A DNA stretch of 64,000 nt from Shimia sp. CNT1-13L.2. GTDB lineage: Bacteria; Pseudomonadota; Alphaproteobacteria; Rhodobacterales; Rhodobacteraceae. Under the pieces are notes generated by a model that made no database searches, had not been told where the DNA came from, and saw only the letters and a list, made by a program, of their open reading frames with translations. Each line of letters starts with the position of its first letter. Positions within the stretch are counted from its first letter, which is position 1. Location: positions 59,779-123,778 of the forward strand of contig NZ_JANDJO010000010.1 of assembly GCF_024331145.1 (NCBI RefSeq), given 5' to 3'. Below are positions 8,378-17,667 of this stretch, piece by piece. The position numbers were made by a program, and so were the translations under genes.

Positions 8378-10033
8378 TTAACGCTGGGAGGTCTCCCAGT
8401 TCGGATTGAACCACGCCTGCGCATTCGACGAGGGAAGACGGCGACCAAGGATGTGATCCGAGGCCTTTTCGCCCGTCATGATCGACGGCCCGTTCAGGTT
8501 GCCATTGGTGATGCGAGGGAAGATCGAACTGTCGGCAACCCGCAATCCTTCAACACCGATCACACGGCATTCCGGATCGACAACGGCCATCGGATCGTCC
8601 AAAGCGCCCATCTTGCAGGTACCGCAGGGGTGGTAGGCGCTCTCGACGTGCTCCCGCAGGAAACCGTCGATCTCATCGTCGGTCTGCAAATCCGTGCCCG
8701 GCTGGATTTCATGCTTCACGAAAGGCTTCATGGCGTCTTGTGCGAAAATCTCGCGGGTCAGGCGCACGCACTTGCGGAAATCGATCCAGTCCTGCTCGGT
8801 CGACATGTAGTTGAACAGGATCTTCGGCGCGTCCTTGGGATCGGCGCTGGCGAGCGTGACCTCGCCCCGCGAGGGCGAGCGCATCGGCCCGACGTGGGCC
8901 TGAAAGCCATGCCCCTCGGCCGCCGCTTGACCGTCGTAACGCACGGCAATCGGCAGGAAGTGGTACTGGATGTCCGGATAATCGACCCCCTTGTCCGACC
9001 GGATAAAGGCCGCGCTTTCGAACTGGTTCGATGCGCCCAGACCGGTTTTCGTAAACAGCCACTGTGCCCCGACAAAGGCCTTGCCGAAGAGGTTCCAGTA
9101 TTTGAACAGGGTGATCGGCAGTTTCGAGGCAAACTGGAAATAGAACTCCAGGTGATCCTGAAGGTTCTGGCCAACACCCGGACGGTCTGCCACCACCTCG
9201 ATACCGTGTTCCGCCAGATGCTTGGCCGGGCCAATCCCCGACAGCATCAGCAACTTGGGCGAGTTCAGCGACGAGGCCGCGAGGATCACCTCAACGTCGG
9301 CACGGATCACCTCGATCTTGCCACCGCGCTCCACCTCGACGCCAACGGCACGGCCATCTTCGATCACGACCTTGCGGGCAAACGCACGGATCAGATCACA
9401 GTTGTCGCGCTTCAACGCAGGCTTCAAATAGGCATTTGCCGCAGACCACCGCCGCCCCTTGTAGACGGTCATCTCCATCGGGCCAAAGCCCTCTTGCTGC
9501 TCGCCGTTATAGTCCTTGGTGACAGGGTATCCCGCCTGTTCCCCCGCCTTCACAAAGGCATCGTGCAGCGGGTTGTCCCGCGGACCACGGGTCACATGCA
9601 GCGGGCCATCCTTGCCGCGCCAATCCGGGTCTCCGCCATGGCCACGGTCGTTCCAAGTCTCCATGCGCTTGAAATAGGGCAGCACGTCGGCATAGTCCCA
9701 TCCCTGCGCACCGCTTTCGGCCCAGTGCTTGTAGTCCCCCGCGTGTCCCCGCACATAGACCATGCCGTTGATCGACGACGACCCGCCAATCACCTTGCCG
9801 CGCGGCGTCACCAGTTCACGGCCACCAAGATGCGGCTCGGGCTGGGATTTGTATCCCCAGTCGTATAGCGACATGTTCATCGGATAGCTCAAGGCCCCGG
9901 GCATCTGGATCAGCGGCCCGGCATCCGTGCCGCCATGCTCGATGATCAACACCTTCTTGCCCGCTTCCGACAGGCGGTAAGCCATTGCACAGCCCGCCGA
10001 ACCGGCCCCGACAATCACGTAATCTGCTTGCAT
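8378..10033 (-). CDS. betA: Choline dehydrogenase
   Basis: The 551-residue GMC-family flavoprotein starts [20 protein letters not shown] (FAD dinucleotide fold) and has GMC signatures [14 protein letters not shown] and the C-terminal [17 protein letters not shown] region. It oxidises choline to betaine aldehyde at the membrane, with electrons passing to the respiratory chain. The ATG at 10033 has AGGAAAG upstream; an earlier in-frame ATG at 10060 lacks a site and is outside the family N-terminus. It is the last gene of a unit with betB and a BCCT-like transporter, separated from betB by an unusual hairpin. Confidence 0.95.
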   Translation of the reverse strand: MQADYVIVGAGSAGCAMAYRLSEAGKKVLIIEHGGTDAGPLIQMPGALSYPMNMSLYDWGYKSQPEPHLGGRELVTPRGKVIGGSSSINGMVYVRGHAGDYKHWAESGAQGWDYADVLPYFKRMETWNDRGHGGDPDWRGKDGPLHVTRGPRDNPLHDAFVKAGEQAGYPVTKDYNGEQQEGFGPMEMTVYKGRRWSAANAYLKPALKRDNCDLIRAFARKVVIEDGRAVGVEVERGGKIEVIRADVEVILAASSLNSPKLLMLSGIGPAKHLAEHGIEVVADRPGVGQNLQDHLEFYFQFASKLPITLFKYWNLFGKAFVGAQWLFTKTGLGASNQFESAAFIRSDKGVDYPDIQYHFLPIAVRYDGQAAAEGHGFQAHVGPMRSPSRGEVTLASADPKDAPKILFNYMSTEQDWIDFRKCVRLTREIFAQDAMKPFVKHEIQPGTDLQTDDEIDGFLREHVESAYHPCGTCKMGALDDPMAVVDPECRVIGVEGLRVADSSIFPRITNGNLNGPSIMTGEKASDHILGRRLPSSNAQAWFNPNWETSQR

Positions 10034-10068
10034 TTCTTTCCTCCAGCTGGCCCACCACACCGCCGATC

Positions 10069-10121
10069 AGCGCCCTTTCGGGCAACGGGGTGGGTGGGTG
10101 GGCGTTGTCCGAAAGGGCGCT
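10069..10121. repeat. betB-betA intercistronic hairpin with a G-quadruplex-type loop
   Basis: Arms 10069-10081 and 10109-10121 are perfect 13-bp complements (AGCGCCCTTTCGG and its inverse). Pairing continues inward through 10082-10087 and 10103-10108 with one G-T wobble, for about 19 bp. The loop, 10088-10102, is GGGTGGGTGGGTGGG on the plus strand, a textbook G-quadruplex motif. The bet mRNA carries the C-rich complement. One stem base is the last base of the betB stop codon. Confidence 0.9.
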
Positions 10122-11572
10122 TAGAACGCCGCTTCCACATCTCCCATGCGCACGTAAACCGATTTGACCTGGCTATAGTGCTGGATGGCTTCCTTCGAAT
10201 TCTCACGGCCAACACCCGAGGCCTTCACGCCACCAAACGGCGCTTCCACCGGCGCATCGTTGTAGGAGTTGATGAAACAGCTCCCCGCCTGTAATTCGCC
10301 GATCACGCGGTGCGCGCGCTGGATGTCGCGGGTAAACACGCCCGCCGACAGCCCGAACTCGGTGTCATTGGCCCGCGCAATCACCTCGGCCTCGTCCTCG
10401 AAGTCCAAAACCGCCATCACCGGCCCGAAAATCTCTTCGCGGGCGATGGTCATGTCGTCAGTCACATCCGCAAAGACGGTCGGCTCGAGGTAAAAGCCAT
10501 CCATGTCCAGACGTTTGCCGCCACAAACCAGTGTCGCGCCCTCTTCAACGCCCTTGGCCATATAGCCCAGAACGATGTTCATCTGGTTCTCGCTGACCAT
10601 CGGGCCAAAGCTGACCTTCTCGTCCAGCGGATCACCCACCACCGCATCACCGATGCGCTCCACAAGGCGCTTGAGGAAGGCCTCCTTGATGTCCTTGTGC
10701 ACAAACACGCGGGTGCCGTTCGAACAGACCTGCCCCGAGGAATAGAAGTTGCCGTTGATCGCGCCACCCACGGCGTTCTCGATATCGGCGTCTTCAAAGA
10801 CGATCAGGGGCGATTTGCCGCCCAGTTCCATGGTGACGTGCTTCATGCCAGCTGCTGCCGCCGCATAGACCTTCTTGCCGGTCGGTACGGACCCTGTCAG
10901 CGATACCTTGTCGACACGCGGATCGTTGACCAGCGCACCGCCCACTTCGCCCATGCCCTGCACGACGTTGTAAAGACCTGCCGGCAACCCCGCCTCGACA
11001 AGAATCTCCGCCACTTTCAGTGCACAAAGCGGGGTGGTCTCGGAGGGTTTGAAAATCATCGCGTTGCCGCAGGCCAGCGCAGGTGCGCCTTTCCAGCAGG
11101 CAATCTGCGTCGGATAGTTCCACGCCCCGATCCCCACGCAGACCCCCAGCGGTTCGCGCACGGTATAGACCCAGTCCTCGCCCATTGGGATGTGCTCGCC
11201 GGTCAGCGTCGCCGCCATGCCACCGAAATACTCAAGCGCATCCGCACCCGAGGTGGCATCCGCCACCAGCGTCTCCTGCAGCGGCTTGCCGGTGTCATAG
11301 GTCTCCAGAACCGAAAGCTCGTGGTTGCGTTCGCGGATGATGTCCGCCGCCCGGCGCAGGATACGCCCCCGCTCGGTGCCGCTCATCTTGGCCCAGGCCC
11401 CTTGCGCCTCTTTCGCCGCGACAATCGCCTTCTCAACAATCTCCGGCGTCGCCGCATAAACGGTTGCGACCACCTCACCGGTGGCCGGATAGATCACGGG
11501 GATCGGGGTTCCATTCGTATCCTCGACGTATTCGCCGTTGATGAAGTGACTGGCTTTGGGTTGCAATTCCAT
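10121..11572 (-). CDS. betB: Betaine aldehyde dehydrogenase
   Basis: The 483-residue aldehyde dehydrogenase converts betaine aldehyde to glycine betaine with NAD(P)+ in the cytoplasm. It shows the catalytic Glu motif MELGGKSP, the nucleophile motif [12 protein letters not shown], and the cofactor region [13 protein letters not shown]. The start at [15 protein letters not shown] (11572) matches family members; 28 upstream in-frame codons are probably untranslated. It lies between the BCCT-like gene upstream and betA downstream on the same strand, which suggests co-transcription. Confidence 0.95.
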   Translation of the reverse strand: MELQPKASHFINGEYVEDTNGTPIPVIYPATGEVVATVYAATPEIVEKAIVAAKEAQGAWAKMSGTERGRILRRAADIIRERNHELSVLETYDTGKPLQETLVADATSGADALEYFGGMAATLTGEHIPMGEDWVYTVREPLGVCVGIGAWNYPTQIACWKGAPALACGNAMIFKPSETTPLCALKVAEILVEAGLPAGLYNVVQGMGEVGGALVNDPRVDKVSLTGSVPTGKKVYAAAAAGMKHVTMELGGKSPLIVFEDADIENAVGGAINGNFYSSGQVCSNGTRVFVHKDIKEAFLKRLVERIGDAVVGDPLDEKVSFGPMVSENQMNIVLGYMAKGVEEGATLVCGGKRLDMDGFYLEPTVFADVTDDMTIAREEIFGPVMAVLDFEDEAEVIARANDTEFGLSAGVFTRDIQRAHRVIGELQAGSCFINSYNDAPVEAPFGGVKASGVGRENSKEAIQHYSQVKSVYVRMGDVEAAF

Positions 11573-11694
11573 GCGCGCCTCGGTTCTTGAGTGGGCCTTT
11601 GGAATTGGCCCGGGTTGATCGAATAAAGGTCCAAACAAATCAAAAAGGCCCGGCACCCCCCAGAGGAAACAGGGGCGCCGGGCAAAGACCGCAG

Positions 11695-12903
11695 TTAGTG
11701 CACGGTCTCAATCTTGTGGAAGTCCAGCTCACGCTCTTCCGGAGAAGAGTTGATCGCCATGACTTCCTTGCGCTTGGTCATCACGATGTAGCCGATGCAG
11801 GCCACGTAGATGCCGATCACCACCGCGCCGATCCACTGAATCTGCAGCCATTGGCTCTTGAAGGCCACGGTCAGACCAAACAGGACAACAGCGTTACCCA
11901 GAACGTAAGGCACGGTGCCGAAACGCTTGGCGGTCAGGTTGAGGTTGTCGGTGTAAAGGCGGATCAGCGAGTCAAACGAGTTGATCACGAAGGTCACGCC
12001 CACGATCACCATGGCGACGTTGATCATCAGCGTCGTCGGGATCTCGTTCAGGTGGTAGTAGTACAGCACCGAGAACCAGACGCCCAGCGGGATCGACGGG
12101 AACACCAGCAGCGCTGCCAGAACCTGCCATGTCTTCAGGCCGCCGACAAAGCGCGAGGTGAACTGTCCGATCATGATCGACCAAGCGAACCACCAGAACA
12201 GGTAGAATTCGTGATAGTCGGTCAGCGGCAGGATGAACTTGTGGATGTTCGAGAAATAGCCACCAATGTTCGATGCGGTGCCAAAGAACTCGCCCAGACC
12301 CATGCCTGCATAAGCCCACATGCCAAGGATCAGCGCCGCGAACATGACGGTCGAGCCAACCGACAGGATGCGAACATACTTGATGTCGGTCGACGAGAAG
12401 GCCGCGAACAGGATCACCAGGAAGGTCACCACGTAGAATGCCGGGATCACGGTCTCGCCGTCACCCATGAAGGTTGCATAGTACGGCAGGTAGATCAGGA
12501 ACAGCGCGCCGGTGAAGGCACAGGTGCCAATGATGACGATGTTGTTGATCCATTTGACCAGCGGGATCTCGAAGAACTTCACACGCGGTTCGATGACGCA
12601 GAAGTAGAAGGTGGTCAGGAAGTAGAAGCCCCAGATCAGGAAGCCCCAGAAGCCGAACTCAAGCGCCAGCGGGTTGGTAAAGGCATAAGCCGGTTCCGCC
12701 GCCGTATCCGCGTAGAGCGGAAAGTCCCAGGCCAGCGGGAACATGATCAGGCCCACGTCCAGCCCGGACGTGAACAGAATAGCGATGAAAGTGAAAAGGT
12801 GAACGGGTGTCGGTCCGATGTTGCGAACGTTCCACCACTTGATCACGCAGAAAACCACCAGCGCCAGCGCCAGCAGGATCCCGAATGAAATCAGTGCAGT
12901 CAT
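11695..12903 (-). CDS. Compact BCCT-like membrane transporter of the bet cluster
   Basis: The 402-residue protein has about ten hydrophobic segments. Two stretches resemble BCCT landmarks: [18 protein letters not shown] recalls the glycine-rich third helix, and [20 protein letters not shown] recalls the tryptophan box. It is shorter than classic BCCT carriers (500 or more residues) and seems to lack the first helix and the C-terminal extension. Position ahead of betB-betA and opposite a BetI-like repressor suggests uptake of choline or a related quaternary amine. The family link is by eye and is less sure than for the neighbouring classic BCCT gene. Confidence 0.72.
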   Translation of the reverse strand: MTALISFGILLALALVVFCVIKWWNVRNIGPTPVHLFTFIAILFTSGLDVGLIMFPLAWDFPLYADTAAEPAYAFTNPLALEFGFWGFLIWGFYFLTTFYFCVIEPRVKFFEIPLVKWINNIVIIGTCAFTGALFLIYLPYYATFMGDGETVIPAFYVVTFLVILFAAFSSTDIKYVRILSVGSTVMFAALILGMWAYAGMGLGEFFGTASNIGGYFSNIHKFILPLTDYHEFYLFWWFAWSIMIGQFTSRFVGGLKTWQVLAALLVFPSIPLGVWFSVLYYYHLNEIPTTLMINVAMVIVGVTFVINSFDSLIRLYTDNLNLTAKRFGTVPYVLGNAVVLFGLTVAFKSQWLQIQWIGAVVIGIYVACIGYIVMTKRKEVMAINSSPEERELDFHKIETVH

Positions 12904-12968
12904 TGTTTTTGGTCCCTCATTCCGGGGCATCCTCCGCACCCCAATTGATGATGGAAGCGGACGCTATC

Positions 12969-12998
12969 AGCAATTTTTGAAATTCCAAAGCAATTTTT
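12969..12998. promoter_or_regulatory. Direct repeat in the divergent promoter region of the bet transporter and BetI-like genes
   Basis: AGCAATTTTT occurs at 12969-12978 and 12989-12998, exactly 20 bases apart (two helical turns), in an AT-rich 169-base gap between divergent starts. This is a possible regulator or RNA polymerase contact region. It does not resemble the dyad before the other betI gene. Confidence 0.4.
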
Positions 12999-13072
12999 TA
13001 AACGGCTATTTAATAAATCCACATTCACAATCGCGCTTGCGACATGATCCGCCAAGGTTCAAACTGAATTTC

Positions 13073-13657
13073 ATGAGCAGAAGAAGAATCCGCGACATCC
13101 GCCACGACGAGCTGATCCAGGCGACCCTTAAAGCCGTTCATCAGCGTGGTTATGCTGTTGTGACAATGGCGGAAATCGCGCGCGAGGCCGGAGCAACGGC
13201 CGCCTCGATCAACTACTACTTCGGGTCCAAGGAAAAACTGATGGAGGCCACCATGCGGCGGCTACTGTCGCTCCTGAAAACCGCAATGCTCGAACGCTAC
13301 GCAGAGGCAAAATCACCGCAGGATCGCCTGATTGCCGTGCTTGATGCCAACTTTGACGACAGGTTTTATACGGTCGAGCACTGCAATTTCTGGATGCAGT
13401 TCTGGGCAAACGCCCCTTATTCCCCCCCACTCGCCCGCCTGCACAGAATCAACCGTGCCCGTGTGACCTCGCATTTCCGCGCCGAGTTGCGCTCGCTTGT
13501 CGAAGACTGCCGCCGCGAGACGGTGCGCGATGCGCTGCAATGCTACATGGACGGTGTCTGGCTTGAAGCGGCGCAGTCGGCGGCCCCGCTGGATCCGGCC
13601 TATGCCCGTTCCGAAGCCCGGCGCGTTGCCCGCCTGCTCCTGAACGGCGACCACTGA
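13073..13657 (+). CDS. BetI-like TetR family repressor (second copy)
   Basis: The 194-residue protein has a TetR DNA-binding domain (EIAREAGATAASINYYFGSKEKL) and a BetI-like C-terminal part (NFDDRFYTVEHCNFWMQFWA, then HFRAELRSL). BetI proteins repress choline-to-betaine genes and release DNA when choline is present. It is divergent from the transporter-betB-betA unit, its likely target. The ATG at 13073 fits the family; upstream codons in the open frame run into the promoter. A more canonical BetI is encoded at 16992-17567, so the two may split control of the two bet units. Confidence 0.85.
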   Translation: MSRRRIRDIRHDELIQATLKAVHQRGYAVVTMAEIAREAGATAASINYYFGSKEKLMEATMRRLLSLLKTAMLERYAEAKSPQDRLIAVLDANFDDRFYTVEHCNFWMQFWANAPYSPPLARLHRINRARVTSHFRAELRSLVEDCRRETVRDALQCYMDGVWLEAAQSAAPLDPAYARSEARRVARLLLNGDH

Positions 13658-13663
13658 ATAGGA

Positions 13664-13692
13664 ACGGCCGGCACCACGTGGGCACCGGCCGT
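13664..13692. terminator. Stem-loop between convergent BetI-like gene and betT
   Basis: ACGGCCGG (13664-13671) and CCGGCCGT (13685-13692) form an 8-bp inverted repeat in the 54-base gap between convergent genes. Short T-runs follow on the plus side. It could serve both genes. Confidence 0.5.
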
Positions 13693-13711
13693 CTTGCAAC
13701 TGGCTTTTTGC

Positions 13712-15370
13712 TCAGGCGTCCGTGTTCTCCGCCATTGTCGTCGGCAAGCCATGCGCCGCACGCTTGCTGTCGCGATAGATCGCCTTGATCAGCGCCACGC
13801 ACATCAGGACCATCACAAGTGAAAACGGAAGTGCTCCGATCACCATCGCGGTCTGGATCGCCTTCAGGCCGCCAACCAGCAAGAGCGCCGCAACGACCAG
13901 TCCCAGTGCGCTGCCCCAGAAGATGATGTGAGGCCGCGCCTTCGGACCTTCGTCCCCGGCGGCATTGATGGTGTTCACGATCAGGACAGCCGAGTCCGCC
14001 GATGTCACGAGGTAGGTCATCAACAGGATCACGATGATCACTGCCATAGCCCACCCAAGGACATCCCCAAGGATCAGCCCCGTCATTGCGAAAATCTTGT
14101 CGCCGTCCGTGGCCGAGAAGATCGCACCATTCGCAACGCCCGACATCTCCATTTCGATGGCCGTTCCACCGGCAAACGAGAACCAGACAAAGCACATAAT
14201 GGCCGGAACGATCATCGCCCCCAGAACGAACTCGCGGATCGTGCGACCACGGGAAATACGCGCCAGGAACAGGCCAACAAAGGGCGCAAAAGCCACCCAC
14301 CAAGCCCAGTAGAACACGGTCCAGCCGCCCTGCCAGCCCTCAAGCTTGTCGGCCACGCCGCCAGTGCCATCGCCACGGAACACATCGAACAGCATACCGG
14401 GCAACGCGAGCACGTATTCATAGGTGCCCTGGAACAGCGCGGTAATACCGAACCACGTCGAGCCAAACAGCATCAAGAAGCCCAGAAGGAAAATCGAAAG
14501 CCCCATGTTCAGGTTCGACAGCCACTTGATCCCCTTGCCAACACCCGAAAGCGCCGACAGTGTCGAAGCCCCCATGATGATCAGCAGGGCAAAAATGATC
14601 CCGGTGGTCGAAGCGGTCCCTGCCTCGTTCAGAAGCCAGCCGCCGATCCCGATGCGGCTCATGCCGGCAACAAACTGCTCGACGCCGAACCCGAGGGTCT
14701 GTGCCACGCCCAGAATGGTTGCGATCACTGCGACGATGTCGACAACATGCCCCAGCGGCCCCGATAGGCGCGATCCGAACAGCGGCGTCAACGACGACCG
14801 GATCGTCAATGGCAGACCGCGACGGTACGAGAAAAAGGCCAACGCCAGACCGGCAATGGCATAGGATGCCCAGGCCGAGAATCCCCAGTGCAGGTACGAC
14901 CACTTGTAGGCGTTCATGACGTTATCCGCGCTGCTCCCCGTGGCCAGGCCCTGGATCACGTCCGGGTTGTTCTTGAAGTGATACACGGGTTCGGCCACCG
15001 CCCAGGTCAGCATCCCGACCCCGATCCCCGCCCCAAACATCATGGAGAACCAAGAGAAATTCGAAAACTCGGGCCGGTCCCCGTCATGTCCCAGACGCAG
15101 GCGCCCCGCGGCGGGCCACAACGCCAGCCCGAGGCACACCAGGACGAAAGACGCCATCACGTAGATGTACCAGCTGGCAAAGTTCGCCAGAATGAATTTG
15201 TTGAAACCGGCAAGAACGGTTCCTGCCTGCTCCGGAAAGGCAACGGCCCAGATGACAAGGCCACCCACTGCCAGTTTGGAGGTCACGGTGACATCGACGC
15301 TAAAGCCGGAGTAAAACCCCTTCTCCGCCGTCTTGATCGGCAACTCTGTTACCGGTGGTTCGATAGACAT
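13712..15370 (-). CDS. betT: BCCT family choline/betaine transporter
   Basis: The 552-residue carrier has 12 predicted helices, the glycine-rich helix FGAGIGVGMLTWAVAEPVYH and the tryptophan box TVFYWAWWVAFAPFVGLF followed by ARISRGRTIREF, all diagnostic of betaine/carnitine/choline transporters. It imports a quaternary amine in the inner membrane by sodium or proton coupling. It lies downstream of betI-betC in the same direction, so choline is the best guess; glycine betaine or another analogue cannot be excluded. Confidence 0.88.
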   Translation of the reverse strand: MSIEPPVTELPIKTAEKGFYSGFSVDVTVTSKLAVGGLVIWAVAFPEQAGTVLAGFNKFILANFASWYIYVMASFVLVCLGLALWPAAGRLRLGHDGDRPEFSNFSWFSMMFGAGIGVGMLTWAVAEPVYHFKNNPDVIQGLATGSSADNVMNAYKWSYLHWGFSAWASYAIAGLALAFFSYRRGLPLTIRSSLTPLFGSRLSGPLGHVVDIVAVIATILGVAQTLGFGVEQFVAGMSRIGIGGWLLNEAGTASTTGIIFALLIIMGASTLSALSGVGKGIKWLSNLNMGLSIFLLGFLMLFGSTWFGITALFQGTYEYVLALPGMLFDVFRGDGTGGVADKLEGWQGGWTVFYWAWWVAFAPFVGLFLARISRGRTIREFVLGAMIVPAIMCFVWFSFAGGTAIEMEMSGVANGAIFSATDGDKIFAMTGLILGDVLGWAMAVIIVILLMTYLVTSADSAVLIVNTINAAGDEGPKARPHIIFWGSALGLVVAALLLVGGLKAIQTAMVIGALPFSLVMVLMCVALIKAIYRDSKRAAHGLPTTMAENTDA

Positions 15371-15486
15371 TACTTACTCCCTGTTCTTGGAACTTGGTTA
15401 CTCTCCCAATGCCATCTCACCGGCACTCACACATACAGGGGACGATCAGCACGGCCTCCGCGCTGACCCTTCCATTTTACTTGTGG

Positions 15487-16995
15487 CTATTCGCCACGCG
15501 GGTATCTCTGGTTTTCCTCCACGACGTTCAGGTCCATGTGGTTGCGCATGTACCTCTGGGTCGCGTCCTTCTTGGGCTGGAAATCCCACGGCGTATATCC
15601 GCCCTGCCGCAGCGCCTCGTAGACAACCCACCGCCGCGCCTGGCTGGCGCGGATCTCCGCATCGAACGCCCCGAGATCCCACCGCGCCTCGCATTTCGCC
15701 TGCAGGCTTTGAAGAGTTCCCTGGTGCTCTGCCACCTCTGCCAGATTGGTCAACTCGTGCGGATCGGCCTCCATGTCATAAAGCTGATCGGGATCCAGCG
15801 CACAGCGGTTAAACTTCCACTTGCCATAACGCAGCGACACCAGCGGCGCATAAGAGGACTCGGCCGCATATTCCATCATCACCGGCGCCGTGCGCTCTCC
15901 CCCCTGCCCCAGATGCACTAGGCTCTCGCCATCCGTCCACGGCGTGATCTCTGCCATGTCCATCCCCGCGAGATCACAAAGCGTCGGGCAGATGTCCAAC
16001 AGGCTCACCGGCGCCGAAACCTTCCCCGGTTCCATGTCCGGTGACGACACCATGAGCGGCACCCGCGAAGACCCGTCAAAGAAGGTCATCTTGAACCAAA
16101 GCCCGCGTTCGCCAAGCATGTCGCCGTGATCTGACAGGAACAGGATCACCGCCTCCTGCCGCGTGCTCTCCAGCGCCTCCAGAACCTCGCCGATCTTGTC
16201 GTCCAGATACGAGATATTGGCAAAATACGCCCGCCGCGACCGTTTGATATCCTCTTCGCTGATATTGAAATTCTGCCAGTCATTGGCATCGAAAATCCGC
16301 TTGGAATGGGCATCCTGCGCGTCATAGCCAAGGTCCCCGACCTCCGGCAGCAGATGTTCGCAATCCTCGTAAAGGTCCCAGTATTTCTTGCGCGCCACAT
16401 AAGGATCATGCGGGTGCGTAAACGAAACCGTCAGACACCAGGGCCGTTCGTCATGCCCCCGCGCGAGATCATACACCTTGCGCGTGGCGTTATAGGCCAC
16501 CTCGTCGTCATACTCCATCTGGTTGGTGATCTCGGCCACCCCGGCCCCCGTCACCGACCCCATGTTGTGATACCACCAGTCGATCCGCTCGCCCGGCTTG
16601 CGATAATCCGGCGTCCAGCCATAGTCAGACGGATAAATATCCGTGGTCAGCCGCTCCTCAAACCCGTGCATCTGGTCCGGCCCGACAAAGTGCATCTTGC
16701 CACACAGGCTTGTCTGATACCCCGCACGGCGCAGGTGGTGGGCATATGTCGGAAGGTCCGGCGCAAACTCGGCGGCATTGTCATAAACACCCGTATTGGA
16801 CGGCAACAACCCTGTCATATAGCTCGCCCGCGACGGCGCGCACAACGGCGACGCGCAATAGGCGTTCTCGAACCGGGTCGACCGTGCCGCCAGCTTCTTG
16901 AGGTTCGGCGCATGCAGCCAGTCGGCGGGGCCATCGGGAAACAGGGTCCCGCTCAGCTGATCCACCATGAAGATCAGGATATTGGGTTTGCTCAT
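15487..16995 (-). CDS. betC: Choline-sulfatase
   Basis: The 502-residue sulfatase hydrolyses choline-O-sulfate to choline and sulfate. The sulfatase signature C52-A-P-S-R56 provides the cysteine that is converted to formylglycine. The opening PNILIFMVDQLSG supplies metal ligands and FLSDHGDMLGERG the second metal site. The C-terminal tail (TQRYMRNHMDLN) is typical of BetC. Its start overlaps the betI stop by 4 bases (ATGA), indicating translational coupling, and betT follows after 116 bases. Confidence 0.94.
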   Translation of the reverse strand: MSKPNILIFMVDQLSGTLFPDGPADWLHAPNLKKLAARSTRFENAYCASPLCAPSRASYMTGLLPSNTGVYDNAAEFAPDLPTYAHHLRRAGYQTSLCGKMHFVGPDQMHGFEERLTTDIYPSDYGWTPDYRKPGERIDWWYHNMGSVTGAGVAEITNQMEYDDEVAYNATRKVYDLARGHDERPWCLTVSFTHPHDPYVARKKYWDLYEDCEHLLPEVGDLGYDAQDAHSKRIFDANDWQNFNISEEDIKRSRRAYFANISYLDDKIGEVLEALESTRQEAVILFLSDHGDMLGERGLWFKMTFFDGSSRVPLMVSSPDMEPGKVSAPVSLLDICPTLCDLAGMDMAEITPWTDGESLVHLGQGGERTAPVMMEYAAESSYAPLVSLRYGKWKFNRCALDPDQLYDMEADPHELTNLAEVAEHQGTLQSLQAKCEARWDLGAFDAEIRASQARRWVVYEALRQGGYTPWDFQPKKDATQRYMRNHMDLNVVEENQRYPRGE

Positions 16996-17567
16996 CTCGC
17001 CTCTCCCAGCAATGCGTCCAACGTCATCAATACCGTTTCCGGCGCTTTCGGGTCCGGCCCCGCGCCTTTCAGCGCCGCCCGCAGGTAAACCCCGTCGATC
17101 ATCGCCCCGATGGCGGTCGCCACCTCTTCGGGGCGGTCCGTCAGGGCGCGCAAGTCATACAAAAGGTTCGACCGCAGGCGCGATTGATACATCCGCATCA
17201 GCTGCGCCGCCTGTCGATTGCCCTGCGCCATGCCGTAAAAGCTCAGCCAGGCGCTTGTCTTGCTGCGGTCAAAAACGTGGTCTTCAAAGTTGGCCCGGAT
17301 CAAGGCCTCCAGCCGCTCTCGCGGAGCGCGCTTTCCCCGCAACCCGTCCCGCACCTTGCTGGCATAGACGGTCAGGATGTGGCGCATGGCCGCCAGCATC
17401 ATCTGCTCCTTGCCGCCGAAATAGTGGTGCGCAAGACCACTCGACATACCTGCGCGCCGCGCGATCTGCGCCACGGTCACGTCCAGCGACCGCGCATCCC
17501 CGATCTCGGCAATGGCCGCATCCACGAGGGCGCGGCGTCGTTTTGGTTCCATCCCAACCTTGGGCAT
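16992..17567 (-). CDS. betI: Choline-responsive repressor BetI
   Basis: The 191-residue TetR family protein opens MPKVGMEPKRRRALVDAAIA, nearly the canonical BetI N-terminus, with helix-turn-helix RAGMSSGLAHHYFGGKEQM. It should repress the betI-betC-betT unit and release on choline. The dyad TTGATTGAC-GA-GTCAATCAA lies 43 bases upstream of its start codon. A second BetI-like protein is encoded at 13073-13657. Confidence 0.93.
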   Translation of the reverse strand: MPKVGMEPKRRRALVDAAIAEIGDARSLDVTVAQIARRAGMSSGLAHHYFGGKEQMMLAAMRHILTVYASKVRDGLRGKRAPRERLEALIRANFEDHVFDRSKTSAWLSFYGMAQGNRQAAQLMRMYQSRLRSNLLYDLRALTDRPEEVATAIGAMIDGVYLRAALKGAGPDPKAPETVLMTLDALLGEAR

Positions 17568-17609
17568 CGGACCCCTCCCAACTGCGTTGAAGGGGACGTT
17601 AATTTTTTA

Positions 17610-17629
17610 TTGATTGACGAGTCAATCAA
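17610..17629. promoter_or_regulatory. Putative BetI operator upstream of betI-betC-betT
   Basis: TTGATTGAC-GA-GTCAATCAA is a perfect 9-bp inverted repeat with a 2-base centre, in the AT-rich stretch directly upstream of betI. Its length and position fit a TetR-family operator; BetI binding is inferred. Confidence 0.7.
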
Positions 17630-17667
17630 AATAAACATTCAGAAATCGAGAGGCGTCCTGCGCGTTA

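Noticed and set aside
8453..9868. 471-codon open frame antisense to betA
   Set aside because: The betA frame has full family motifs; the opposite frame is a shadow with arginine- and histidine-rich composition.
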